A stretch of 64,000 nt of DNA from Elysia chlorotica (Eukaryota; Mollusca; Gastropoda; Plakobranchidae), in contig RQTK01000093.1 of NCBI GenBank assembly GCA_003991915.1, positions 410,408-474,407 of the forward strand. The letters run 5' to 3'. Of the stretch, positions 52,913-63,483 are shown one piece after another. Every line of letters starts with the position of its first letter. Position 1 is the stretch's first letter. The notes beneath the pieces were generated by a model. The model searched no databases and had not been told where the DNA came from. It saw only the letters and a list, made by a program, of their open reading frames with translations. A program made the position numbers and the translations under genes.

Positions 52913-55900
52913 CTATCTGTTCTCCACGGTGAGCTGCTCCATGTGTAGCATGCCCTTCTTGATCTCGGCGCGGTACTTAGCCAGGTCCTTGCGCGTCACC
53001 ATCCCGATAGGCTGTGGAAGTGGAGCACACAACAGTTGAGTGTGGAGAACTACGGTATAAACAAGGCCGATAGGCTGTGGAAGTGGAGCACACAACAGTT
53101 GAGTGTGTAGAACTACGGTATAAACAAGGCCGATAGGCTGTGGAAGTGGAGCACACAACAGTTGAGTGTGGAGAACTACGGTATAAACAAGGCCGATAGG
53201 CTGTGGAAGTGGAGCACACAACAGTTGAGTGTGGAGAACTACGGTATAAACAAGGCCGATAGGCTGTGGAAGTGGAGCACACAACAGTTGAGTGTGTAGA
53301 ACTACGGTATAAACAAGGCCGATAGGCTGTGGAAGTGGAGCACACAACAGTTGAGTGTGGAGAACTACGGTATAAACAAGGCCGATAGGCTGTGGAAGTG
53401 GAGCACACAACAGTTGAGTGTGGAGAACTACGGTATAAACAAGGCCGATAGGCTGTGGAAGTGGAGCACACAACAGTTGAGTGTGTAGAACTACGGTATA
53501 AACAAGGCCGATAGGCTGTGGAAGTGGAGCAAGGAACAGTTGAGTGTGTAGAACTACGGTATAAACAAGGCCGATAGGCTGTGGAAGTGGAGCACACAAC
53601 AGTTGAGTGTGTAGAACTACGGTATAAACAAGGCCGATAGGCTGTGGAAGTGGAGCACAGGACAGTTGAGTGTGTAGAACTACGGTATAAACAAGGCCGA
53701 TAGGCTGTGGAAGTGGAGCACACAACAGTTGAGTGTGTAGAACTACGGTATAAACAAGGCCGATAGGCTGTGGGGACACACAGGGCTTGATATGTACTGA
53801 TAGTCTAGCTGCATTAAAACAAGAGTTTAATGATGAATATCTTGTGTTTCAAAAATTGGTCATTATCACGCTTTGAACCAGTAAATCCCCCCTGTTTCAT
53901 ACAACTATTACTAGGTTGGCGGCTAAGATAGCAGTGCATCAAAGTTTGAAGCAATCCCCTCAGGATGAGAACACTGCGTAGTTCTGGAGCGCTGGGAAGC
54001 GACTGGTATTGTGGGGACTTGCTACTTGTCAGCCCATCTTCAGGATTGGGGAGTATCTATAAGGCTCTGTTATTTTATCAGTGACAAAAACATGCCCTAG
54101 CATAACACAAACAAAAAACAGTGTTGCAGATCTGCCTGGCGCAGGAAATGCGCTGGGACACAGCTTGCTGTAGACTAAGCCTACGCTGCTGTGATATTTC
54201 ATGTATTCACTACCAGCTAGTACTACTAGTACTCCATGTACCAGTTCATGTATTCACTGCCAGCTAGTACTACTAGTGCTCCATGTACCAGTTCATGTAT
54301 TCACTACCAGCTAGTACTACTAGTACTCCATGTACCAGTTCATGTATCACTACCAGCTAGCACTACTAGTACTCCATGTACCAGTTCATGTATTCACTAC
54401 CAGCTAGTACTACTAGTACTCCATGTACCAGTTCATGTATGCACTACCAGCTAGTACTACTAGTACTCCATGTACCAGTTCATGTATTCACTACCAGCTA
54501 GTACTACTAGTACTCCATGTACCAGTTCATGTATTCACTACCAGCTAGTACTACTAGTACTCCATGTACCAGTTCATGTATTCACTACCAGCTAGTACTA
54601 CTAGTACTCCATGTACCAGTTCATGTATTCACTACCAGCTAGTACTACTAGTACTCCATGTACCAGTTCATGTATTCACTACCAGCTAGTACTACTAGTA
54701 CTCCATGTACCAGTTCATGTATTCACTACCAGCTAGTACTACTAGTACTCCATGTACCAGTTCATGTATTCACTACCAGCTAGTACTACTAGTACTCCAT
54801 GTACCAGTTCATGTATGCACTGCCAGCTAGTACTACTAGTACTCCATGTACCAGTTCATGTATGCACTGCCAGCTAGTACTACTAGTACTCCATTGTACC
54901 AGGACAGCGCGGTGTAAAGCTCCGTGTGAGCCAAGCCAGAAAAAGCGAGCTTGTTGGGTTTTTTCTGTGTGCTGTACGTCCAACGTCAGCACTCATCATC
55001 ATGTGGACAGTCTACAAGACTAACGTCTGACAATTCTATGAGACAATGCGGGGAGACCTGGACTCCTGTCTCCGCCGGTAACACTATACTGACACCGACC
55101 GACCCAATAGGGGACGGGATCGGACAAATACATTTTTTAACTGATCATGGTTAGACACATTTTGAATCAGCACCAGTACAGAGCCTTATACGGCTTTTTC
55201 ACTTAGACAAACCGCCAGAGACTCACCTCCGTGTTGTCATTCACGACGACCAGATGTCTGAGGCCCAGGCCGCGGAACAGGCGGAACACTCGCGGCATGG
55301 AGAAGCTCTGGAGGTGGAAGGGGGGGGGGGGGGCAGAGTGGGCGTGTCAGAATAAGGGGCGTGTCAGAATAAGGGGCGTGGTCAGGCGGAGACAAAGACT
55401 AAGTAATAAAAAGCTTTCTCCCCAGTGATATTTGCAAAAATCAAATGGCTAAAAGCTGATTAGCTAAACGTATAACATAATACTGAAGAGGTGAAGAAAA
55501 GAATTAGAACGCGCGTTGCACTGCAAATAGTTTAAAATCCCCACAACTCATCTGTTGGTATATCTATATCTAGTCCAAAAATCCACGCGCTTTATGAATA
55601 ACAGCTCTACCACTGACTCTAGCAATGACAACTCACGATGGAGGCGGTGTGTAGAACAACTATTCAATGATGCGTGGAGTGTAGATTTATATACATGTAT
55701 TACGATGTACTCACGATGGAGGCGGTGTATAGATTTCTATGTACTCACGATGGAGGCTGTGTACGGCGTGAGGTTCATGTACGGGGTGAGGTCCATCACG
55801 CACTGCTTGTCGGCGTCGCTCAGCTCGATGTCCTGGTGGGGTTTGGGGGGGGGGGGTATGTCAGTCAGAGAGGGATGGAGAGAGAGACAGAGTAAATGCT

Positions 55901-58900
55901 TAGATACCAGAGGAAGAAAACGGCTCCGCCTTCAGTAACAAAAACAAAACAAAACAAAAACAAGCAGGAACATAGAAATAAGATTGACAGCTTTTTCTCA
56001 ATGACATGATAAATAAAGGGATATCCTTAAAGTTTCTTGTGCTGCTTACTGTTACTACAATTCACCCACAGTTCATCCGTTACCAAACCAGTATTACTAT
56101 TTACCTACTATTCACCCACAGTTGACCCGCTACAAAACCAGTATTACTATTTACCTACTATTCACCCATAGTTGATCAGCTACCCAACCAGTATTACTAT
56201 TTACTTACTATTCACCCACAGTTGACCCGCTACCCAACCAGTATTACTATTTACCTACTATTCACCCACAGTTGACCCGTTACCCATCCAGTATTACTAT
56301 TTACTTACTATTCACCCACAGTTGACCCGTTACCCAACCAGTATTACTATTTACTTACTATTCACCCACAGTTCACCCGTTACCCAACCAGTATTACTAT
56401 TTACTTACTATTCTCCCACAGTTCACCCGTTACCCAACCAGTATTACTAATAATTTTTACTTACTATTCACTCACTGTTGATCAACTGTTCACCTACTAT
56501 TCACTCATCCTCCGTTGACCAACCATTCACCCATAGTCGAAAAACTATTCACCAACTTTACTGTTCTACTCTTATCAGACTTGTCATTAACAATTGAGTA
56601 TCTATTTAGCCACTATTCACCCATTGTTCACCGATCATTCAACAACTTTTGTTCCAATGTTCACTCAGTGTTCACCGGTCATTGAACAACTATTGTTTCA
56701 ATGTTCACCCAGTGTTCACCGAGCATTGAACAACTATTGTTCCAATGTTCACTCAGTGTTCACCGATCATTCAACAACTATTGTTTCAATATTCACTCAG
56801 TGTTCACCGATCATTCAACAACTATTGTTTCAATGTTCACTCAGTGTTCACCGATCAGTGAACAACTATTGTTTCAATGTTCACTCAGTGTTCACCGATC
56901 ATTCAACAACTATTGTTTCAATATTCACTCAGTGTTCACCGATCATTCAACAACTATTGTTTCAATGTTCACCCAGTGTTCACCCACCTGTATCTTGAGG
57001 CGCTGTGGCACCGGGTAGGGATTCTCGAAGTCCTTCAGACAGATGCTGGCGGTGGGCATCTGGCCCTCGGGGCAGAACATCTGTGGGGTACACATATCTC
57101 TACTTAGTCATACGTTCCCTAGCTTTGCCTGTATTGTGATGGGGGCAGAACATCTGGGGGGGTACACATATCTCTACTTAGTCATCCGTTCCCTAGCTTT
57201 GCCTGTATTGTGATGGGGGCTTCATTTGAATATGGAACAGAGGACACCCTGCCCAACATCTCAAACACTGACGACTGATTTATAAGACATGTGGGGTGTC
57301 AAGTCTCGTCACGCACATTATTCGCATTCCTCCCTGAGTTGTAAACGACTATAAATATAATTTAGAACAAATATTTCGTTTCAATCTGTTTTAGCCCGAC
57401 ATTATCTTGTTCGCCCCGACTTTTTACCAGACAATGAAATTCAAAAAATCAATAGTGATGAAGTAAATGAATACATGTATAAGTCACATTGCGCTAACAA
57501 CCTAATTTACTCTGATGGAACTAGTTCCACTCACTACCCTCTAAGGGTTAAATTCTTTTCCTATGATCCACATTCTAACGGAGCTACTGTAAACTATACC
57601 TCTTCAGTCTGGTGGGGGAAAGGGGGGGGAGGGGGGGGAGGGTCGCAAGTGGTAGAGCGTCAGTCTCCAGATCGAGAGATCCGCGGTTCGAAACCAATGC
57701 CGCCATCGGTCAAAACTTTATTTGTCCAATTGGGTCCCCAAGTGGTTGGGTCGGTTTACGTATAATGTGACTGGTTGGGTCGGTTTAAGTATAATGTGAC
57801 TGGTTGGGTCGGTTTACGTATAATGTGACTGGTTGGGTCGGTTTACGTATAATGTGAGTGGTTGGGTCGGTTTACGTATAATGTGACTGGTTGGGCCAGG
57901 AGTCCAGGTCTCCCCGCCTCGCGTGTGGGAGCAGATAAATTGTAAAATTGTCAGACGGTAGTCTTGAGACCCGTCCACAATAAAGTCTACAAAGTGCTGG
58001 CGTTGGACGTGAAGCAAGAAAAGCAAGAAAAGAAACCCGCCCCGCGTGTGACCTTCACCTTCTTCTTGAGGAGGACGAGCAGCTGGTGCCTCAGGATGAC
58101 GCCCTTCAGTTTGCCCCGGTACATCAGGTCATACTGGAGAGGGAACGGCGTGCATTGGGCTTGGTTATTCATTTTATTTATATATATATAATATAGTTAT
58201 TCATAAGCATGCTAGTTGATTTAGTTCCCTACTCCCCATTGTATCCACACCACATCTCAATCTTTCCTCATTCTCGGTCGGCTGCCCACTCATGGATTCT
58301 GTCCTCGCTCAATCACATTTTGTAAAACTCAATACACAACTGAACATCGCAAACTTCACCACTGACTGCCGGCCACACACACACACACACAGACACAGAC
58401 ACACACAGACACGGACACACACAGACACGGACACAGACACACTCACAGACACCAACTGTAAGCTTAACCCGGAGTTCCAATAGATCCAATAAGTTTTTTT
58501 TTAAAGGCAAAGTTAATCGGGTCTGTTGCATGAAATGTATCTTTTAAGGCACACCATCATTATAAGATTTCCTTAGAAATACACCAAATCATAACAATCC
58601 CCTGAAGTCCATTCCATTATAAGTGTGACTTTCGATTTTACTTGTTCTCCCCGTGCAGTATAATTTTGACCAACCAAACAGCAAACTTCTCATGGCCACA
58701 CACACAACAGGATGCTACTCACATGGCCACACACACAACAGGATGCTACTCACACACACAACAGGATGCTACTCACATGGCCACACACACAACAGGATGC
58801 TACTCACACAGCAAACTCCTCATGGCCACACACACAACAGGATGCTACTCACATGGCCACACACACAACAGGATGCTACTCACATGGCCACACACACAAC

Positions 58901-61703
58901 AGGATGCTACTCACATGGCCACACACACAACAGGATGCTACTCACATGGCCACACACACAACAGGATGCTACTCACATGGCCACACACACAACAGGATGG
59001 TACTCACGCTGGGGTCCTGCTCGATCACAGGGAATCCATTAAACGACTCCCCGCTCAGACAGTCGTAGATGTGGCCCACCCGCTCCACAGACAGCAGGGT
59101 CATCACGGGCTGGCTCATGAAGTCACTGCCAGGACAGAGCAAGCATAGACCAGTTACACAGGACGTACAGCTACATAGACCAGTTACACAGGAGATACAG
59201 TTACATAGACCAGTTACACAGGAGCAACAGCTACATAGACCAGTTACACAGGAGATACAGTTACATAGACCAGTTACACAGGAGCAACAGCTACATAGAC
59301 CAGTTACACAGGAGATACAGTTACATAGACCAGTTACACAGGAGCAACAGCTACATAGACCAGTTACACAGGAGATACAGTTACATAGACCAGTTACACA
59401 GGAGCAACAGCTACATAGACCAGTTACACAGGAGATACAGTTACATAGACCAGTTACACAGGAGCAACAGCTACATAGACCAGTTACACAGGAGATACAG
59501 TTACATAGACCAGTTACACAGGAGCAACAGCTACATAGACCAGTTACACAGGAGATACAGTTACATAGACCAGTTACACAGGAGCAACAGCTACATAGAC
59601 CAGTTACACAGGAGATACAGTTACATAGACCAGTTACACAGGAGCAACAGCTACATAGACCAGTTACACAGGAGGTACAGTTACATAGACCAGTTACACA
59701 GGAGCAACAGCTACATAGACCAGTTACACAGGAGATACAGTTACATAGATCAGTTACACAGGCATAGATCAGTTACACAGAAGATACAGTTACATGGATC
59801 AGTTGGACAGGAGGTACAGTTACATAGATCAGTTACACAGGAGGTACAGTTACATAGATCAGTTACACAGGAGGTGCAGCTACATTGATCAGTTACACAG
59901 GAGGTACAGCTACATAGAACAGTTACACAGGAGGTAAAGTTACATAGATAAGTTACACAGGAAGTACAGCTACATAGATCAGTTAGACAGGAGGTACAGC
60001 TACATAGATAAGTTACACAGGAGGTAAAGTTACATAGATAAGTTACACAGGAGGTAAAGTTACATAGATAAGTTACACAGGAGGTAGAGCTACATAGATA
60101 AGTTACACAGGAGGTACAGCAACATAGACCAGTTACACAGGAGGTGCAGTCACATAGATTAATTAGACGGAAGGTCTTGTTGCACCTATCAGTAGGACAG
60201 AGGTCTAGTTGCACAGATCAGTTAGACAGAAGGTCTAGTTACATAGATCAGTTAGGCAGGATAGAGTTGCACAGATAAATTAGACGGGAGTTTTAGTTAC
60301 ACCTATCAGTAGGACAGAGGACTAGTTACACAGATCAGTTAGAGAGAAGGTCTAGTTACACAGATCAGTTAGACAAAAGGTCTAGTTACACAGATCAGTT
60401 AGACAGAAGGTCTAGTTACATAGATCAGTTACACATGTCTAGCAGGTCTAGTTACATAGATCAGTTAGACAGAGGGTCTAGTTACACAGATCAGTTAGAC
60501 AGAAGGTCTAGTTACACAGATCAGTTAGACAGAAGGTCTAGTTACATAGATCAAGTAGACAGAGGGTCTAGTTACACAGATCAGTTAGACAGAAGGTCTA
60601 GTTAGACAGATCAGTTAGACGAAAGGTCTAGTTAGACAGAAGGTCTAGTTACACAGATCAGTTAGACGAAAGGTCTAGTTAAACAGAAGGTCTAGTTACA
60701 CAGATCAGTTAGACGGAAGGTCTAGTTACACAGATCAGTTAGACAGAAGGTCTAGTTACACAGATCAGTTAGACAGAAGGTCTAGTTACACAGATCAGTT
60801 AGACGGAAGGTCTAGTTAGACAGATCAGATAGACAGTCTAATTGAGTTGCTCAGCTCAAGGTAGATTTTGATAGACCAAGGCGCGCTGGCTCAAGAAGTA
60901 ACTGCTAGGATAGAGACTGGTAGGTCTCAAGTAGATCATCTACTCATGCAAAAGCCACGTCTAACAACACACGTTCTCGTCACCCAACGGACTTACCTCA
61001 CGTGAACGTCTTCGCACAGTGGTGGTGGTTCCCATGACAACAGGGGGATGCCACTCACCTCCACATTCATGTCGTACAGACCCTGTGGAGGGGGGACAAT
61101 GGGACAAGTTAGACAACTCGGTCAGAAAACAAAAGTGTATAAATGTAGCGGCTAACAACTATCACTCGTTATCAAACTTTCTGTAAAAGAAATGTGGTTA
61201 CATGTACACCAATGTTTACTTTTGTTTTATTTATTTGTGCGTGTGTCGTTTCATCAGTTTCCAATCCAGATTTTCTAGACTTGCTTTAGATATGAGCCGT
61301 TGTTCAGATTCGGCGAGTTTCTTTAATGTGCAACAAATAACCGTAACCGATGGCGACTAAACGATTTTGATCGTATTTCTCGAATTTATAGAGATTGCCT
61401 TAGATTTCGCAGTTTAAAAGTAAGCTACATTGTTGTGCGTGATTGTAACTCGACAAAAGTGTACGCTATCTGGATTAGAATCCACATGGATGCAGATTGT
61501 ATACACGCATAGGTCTAAGCACTGACCGTGGTGAAGAAGTCGCCGACCCACTTGGAGATCATGAGCGAGAGCATGATGCACAGCCCAAACGTGATGTCGC
61601 CCGTGCACTCCACGATGATGACGGTCAGCGAGATGGTGGTGCGCAGGATCCCGCCCAGCTGCGAGGCTGCACCAATCAGAGCGTACTTGCCCACGTCCTT
61701 GGC
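52913..61703 (-). CDS. CLCN7: CLCN7-type lysosomal chloride/proton exchanger, C-terminal part (partial)
   Basis: Eight exons, 5' to 3': 61,703-61,527, 61,082-60,997, 59,125-59,008, 58,133-58,059, 57,080-56,988, 55,832-55,749, 55,307-55,227 and 53,011-52,913 (stop TAG). All have GT/AG borders and phases fit, giving about 270 residues. The first carries the end of the membrane part ([35 protein letters not shown]), then GLYDM, a first CBS domain ([35 protein letters not shown]) and a second ([32 protein letters not shown]). These motifs match animal ClC-7, the 2Cl-/H+ exchanger of lysosomes that works with OSTM1. ClC-6 is less likely because its long insert between the CBS strands is absent. 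The 5' exons lie beyond the right edge. Several introns carry repeats copied from exon borders. Confidence 0.95.
53012..53779 (-). repeat. 63-bp minisatellite copying the last CLCN7 acceptor, in frame
   Basis: Twelve complete units (21 codons each) upstream of the last exon. Each minus-strand unit contains the polypyrimidine-like TTGTGTGCTCCACTTCCACA, the AG, and the exon-like CCTATCGGCCTTG (true exon CCTATCGGGATGG). The frame is open through all units and continuous with the exon: PQPIG recurs every 21 residues, then [10 protein letters not shown]. Units are almost identical; variation is limited to a few positions. Confidence 0.97.
54195..54897. repeat. 47-bp minisatellite in the last CLCN7 intron
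   Basis: About 15 copies of a unit with GTACTACTAGTACTCCATGT, ACCAGTTCATGTATTCACTA and CCAGCTA, nearly identical. It does not obviously copy an exon border. Confidence 0.95.
54951..55110 (-). repeat. Diverged SINE copy
   Basis: Family words are recognisable but altered: TGTACGTCCAACGTCAGCAC, GACTAACGTCTGACAATTCT, GACTCCTGTCTCCGCCGGTA and ACACTATACTGACACCGACC. It is older or of another subfamily than the other copies. Confidence 0.7.
55632..55748 (-). repeat. Repeated donor site of a CLCN7 CBS exon
   Basis: ACTCACGATGGAGGCTGTGT (true exon end and donor, border at 55,749) recurs as ACTCACGATGGAGGCGGTGT at about 55,633 and 55,708. On the minus strand each contains exon-like CCTCCATC followed by GTGAGT. 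Confidence 0.88.
56050..56455. repeat. 52-bp minisatellite in a CLCN7 intron
   Basis: Seven or eight copies of a unit with CAGTATTACTATTTACTTAC, TATTCACCCACAGTTGACCC and GTTACCCAAC. Confidence 0.93.
56600..56987 (-). repeat. 44-bp minisatellite starting at a CLCN7 donor
   Basis: About eight units with TTCAATGTTCACTCAGTGTT, CACCGATCATTCAACAACTA and TTG. On the minus strand the donor and its intron start (GTGGGTGAACACTG, border at 56,988) are echoed in every unit as CGGTGAACACTG. Confidence 0.9.
57071..57217 (-). repeat. Two-copy duplication of a CLCN7 acceptor
   Basis: 73-bp unit: GCAGAACATCTG plus GTACACATATCTCTACTTAG and onward, at 57,072 and again at 57,145. The true exon begins at 57,080; the copy gives a decoy acceptor with exon-like ATGTTCTGCCCC beginning at 57,153. 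Confidence 0.9.
57639..58040 (+). repeat. SINE with an amplified core and poly-G 5' flank
   Basis: The tRNA-like head GGTCGCAAGTGGTAGAGCGT ... CCGCGGTTCGAAACC follows G-rich runs. The core word GGTTGGGTCGGTTTACGTAT is repeated six times (57,735-57,895, 28-29 bp units). The tail has GACCCGTCCACAATAAAG and GTTGGACGTGAAGCAAGAAA. It lies in a CLCN7 intron and ends only about 20 bp from an exon donor. Confidence 0.8.
58373..58455. repeat. (CA)n-rich microsatellite
   Basis: CACACA with interspersed GACACAGACACGG units. Confidence 0.95.
58690..59007 (-). repeat. 31-bp minisatellite copying a CLCN7 donor
   Basis: About nine or ten units (some shortened) with GGCCACACACACAACAGGAT and GCTACTCACAT. 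On the minus strand every unit carries GTGAGTA, as in the true donor (AGC then GTGAGTACCATCCTG, border at 59,008). Confidence 0.93.
59140..60845. repeat. 30/60-bp higher-order minisatellite next to a CLCN7 acceptor
   Basis: It begins 15 bp from the acceptor of exon 59,125-59,008. From 59,146 to about 59,755 two 30-bp units alternate strictly (GGAGCAACAGCTACATAGAC and GGAGATACAGTTACATAGAC, each followed by CAGTTACACA), ten dimers. Beyond this the units become irregular, then change to a TCTAGTTACACAGATCAGTT / AGACAGAAGG type. Confidence 0.96.
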
Positions 61704-63065
61704 CTGTCAGGGGGCGGGGCCAAACACACGCAGGGGGAGGGGCAAGATTAGGGGGGCTTTTGGAATACACGCTAAAACACTGAATTACGAGTAGGTTGAC
61801 AGTGAAATCGTTTTAGTGCTACCAGTGTGTGAATTATTAGTCTCTGGATTCAAGTTTTCGTCCTTTGAAATGAATGTCTCTTCCTTTAGTTTATATTTAC
61901 TTTGTACATTGTATAAAAATGAATTGCTATGCGACCATTAAAGTTCGTTTTGATAGTCACTTATGGATTTTTTACTGATGAAGTGATGTTGTTGAAAATC
62001 GAATTAATGGGAACTATGTTAATACATCGTCTTATGTCTTATATGTGGCCTTTTTAAATAAGCTTTGTTCACCTCGAAATTATACAGGCTTAAATATCCG
62101 TAGCTTAATCGAGACTACAAGTGAAGAGTCGAGACGTGAACTACCAAGGAGAGAAACGTGTAGCTGAAGCAGTTTAGGGAGCTTGTGTTAAACATTCAAT
62201 GGCTTCAGTTTTGTATTGAATCCTATTTGGCCGGAAACTGTCCTAGTCCTAGTCCTACCTTCGCCACCTTGGGAGCCACGCGGTGATTGGCCAGACGTGG
62301 ACACTGGAAGCCACACACACACACACACACTTACACACACAGTGCGCGATGCTGCCGGCAAACACACTATGCCAAGACCAATGGTCTTGCATATTGAATG
62401 TGAAAATGCACAGCGATTTGTTATAAACCCACACACTTTTATTGGCAAACTAGCGATGAGAAAGTCCAGCACAAAAAGTCTGGGTGCAAAACAAGTTAGT
62501 GTAACATCGCGGCAAAAACAGCACAAACTAAATAAGCGTTATGCATGTTTCACGTGTCATGATTATTGTTGATTGTCAAAACTGGCCTAGCTGGAGGGAA
62601 AAGCAGAAGTTGTCATAATGTTGCCATAGTGGTGTGAAGATAATACTAAATCTATAGAGAGAGGTTGCTAAAGATTAAGTTAATGCTCCACAGGGGCAAG
62701 CCTGTTACATCAGTTCATGGATTGTGGGTTGTGGAGAAAGCACAGAACTAAAGCAACAAGTGGTCTCCCCACTCCCCACACGAGTGGCGGGTTGCGGCGT
62801 TAGATTCTCTACCCGCAGTGTGTCAGACATGGCACTCATCAGATGGATAGGTGGATAGATTCACAGACAGCTAGGTAGCTATGCAGATAGAAAAGTGGAG
62901 ATAAGTAGGTAGATACACCGAATGATAGATCAAATGAAGAGCATAATATGGAAGTAGATTATTACTATTTAAAAAGGCATTCTTGGCGGTTACAGCGTGC
63001 TTCACACGGCAAATGTGTTTGTTGTGGTTTTTTTTGGCAACACGGAGATGGTGATGATGATGGTG

Positions 63066-63101
<36 letters not shown>

Positions 63102-63220
63102 GACTTTTTCAATGAGACCCTCAATTATATAGGTACTGCTCAACTTTTCTGAAGCCGTACATCTTCCATGGAAGTTCTAGCGGACTCTGTGACAATATTA
63201 AAACTCCGGCCTTGGTGTGC
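61704..63220. other. CLCN7 intron, no exon visible
   Basis: No further coding exon is recognisable to the right edge, so this is inferred to be intron. It holds a short CA tract near 62,312-62,340 and an (AAT)n microsatellite at 63,066-63,099 that yields a poly-tyrosine frame on the minus strand. Confidence 0.5.
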
Positions 63221-63221
63221 A

Positions 63222-63483
63222 GATTGGTTGGTTGTTGGGTTGGTTTAACGTCCAACAGCAGCACTATATAAACTATATTGTGGACGGGCCCCAAGACGGG
63301 CGTCTGACAATTTTATGTGCTGCCACACACGAGACAGGGCGGGGATACCATAACTCCTGTCTCAGTCGGTCACATTATACTGACACCGACCCAACCAGTA
63401 TGGAACGCAACAGCGAGGATTCGAACTCCGGACCTTTTGCGTCGGAAGCCGATGTTCTATCTCTGGACCACCCCCCCCCCCCC
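63222..63483 (-). repeat. tRNA-derived SINE, full-length copy with poly-G 5' flank
   Basis: On the minus strand it starts after 14 G with GGTCCAGAGATAGAACATCG, then a B-box-like GGAGTTCGAATCC, CATACTGGTTGGGTCGG, CCCCGCCCTGTCTCGTGTG, GGGCCCGTCCACAATATAG and the tail TTGGACGTTAAACCAACCCA. It is the copy most similar to 61-315. Confidence 0.88.

Noticed and set aside
52977-53723. 248-codon repetitive minus-strand frame
   Set aside because: It is the alternative frame of the 63-bp array; the frame continuous with the CLCN7 exon is the neighbouring one.
58642-59148. Overlapping repetitive + strand frames (118-168 codons)
   Set aside because: They come from the 31-bp minisatellite and read antisense through a real CLCN7 exon.
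59069-59767. 232-codon + strand frame with a 20-residue repeat
   Set aside because: The repeat unit is 30 bp so all frames tend to stay open; it lies in a CLCN7 intron and antisense to the gene, overlapping an exon on the other strand.
53012-60845. CRISPR-like regular repeats
   Set aside because: The arrays are simple head-to-tail tandem repeats without unique spacers, in introns of an animal gene.
61414-61770. 118-codon minus-strand frame
   Set aside because: It overlaps the CLCN7 membrane exon in the wrong frame; the right frame gives clear ClC-7 sequence.
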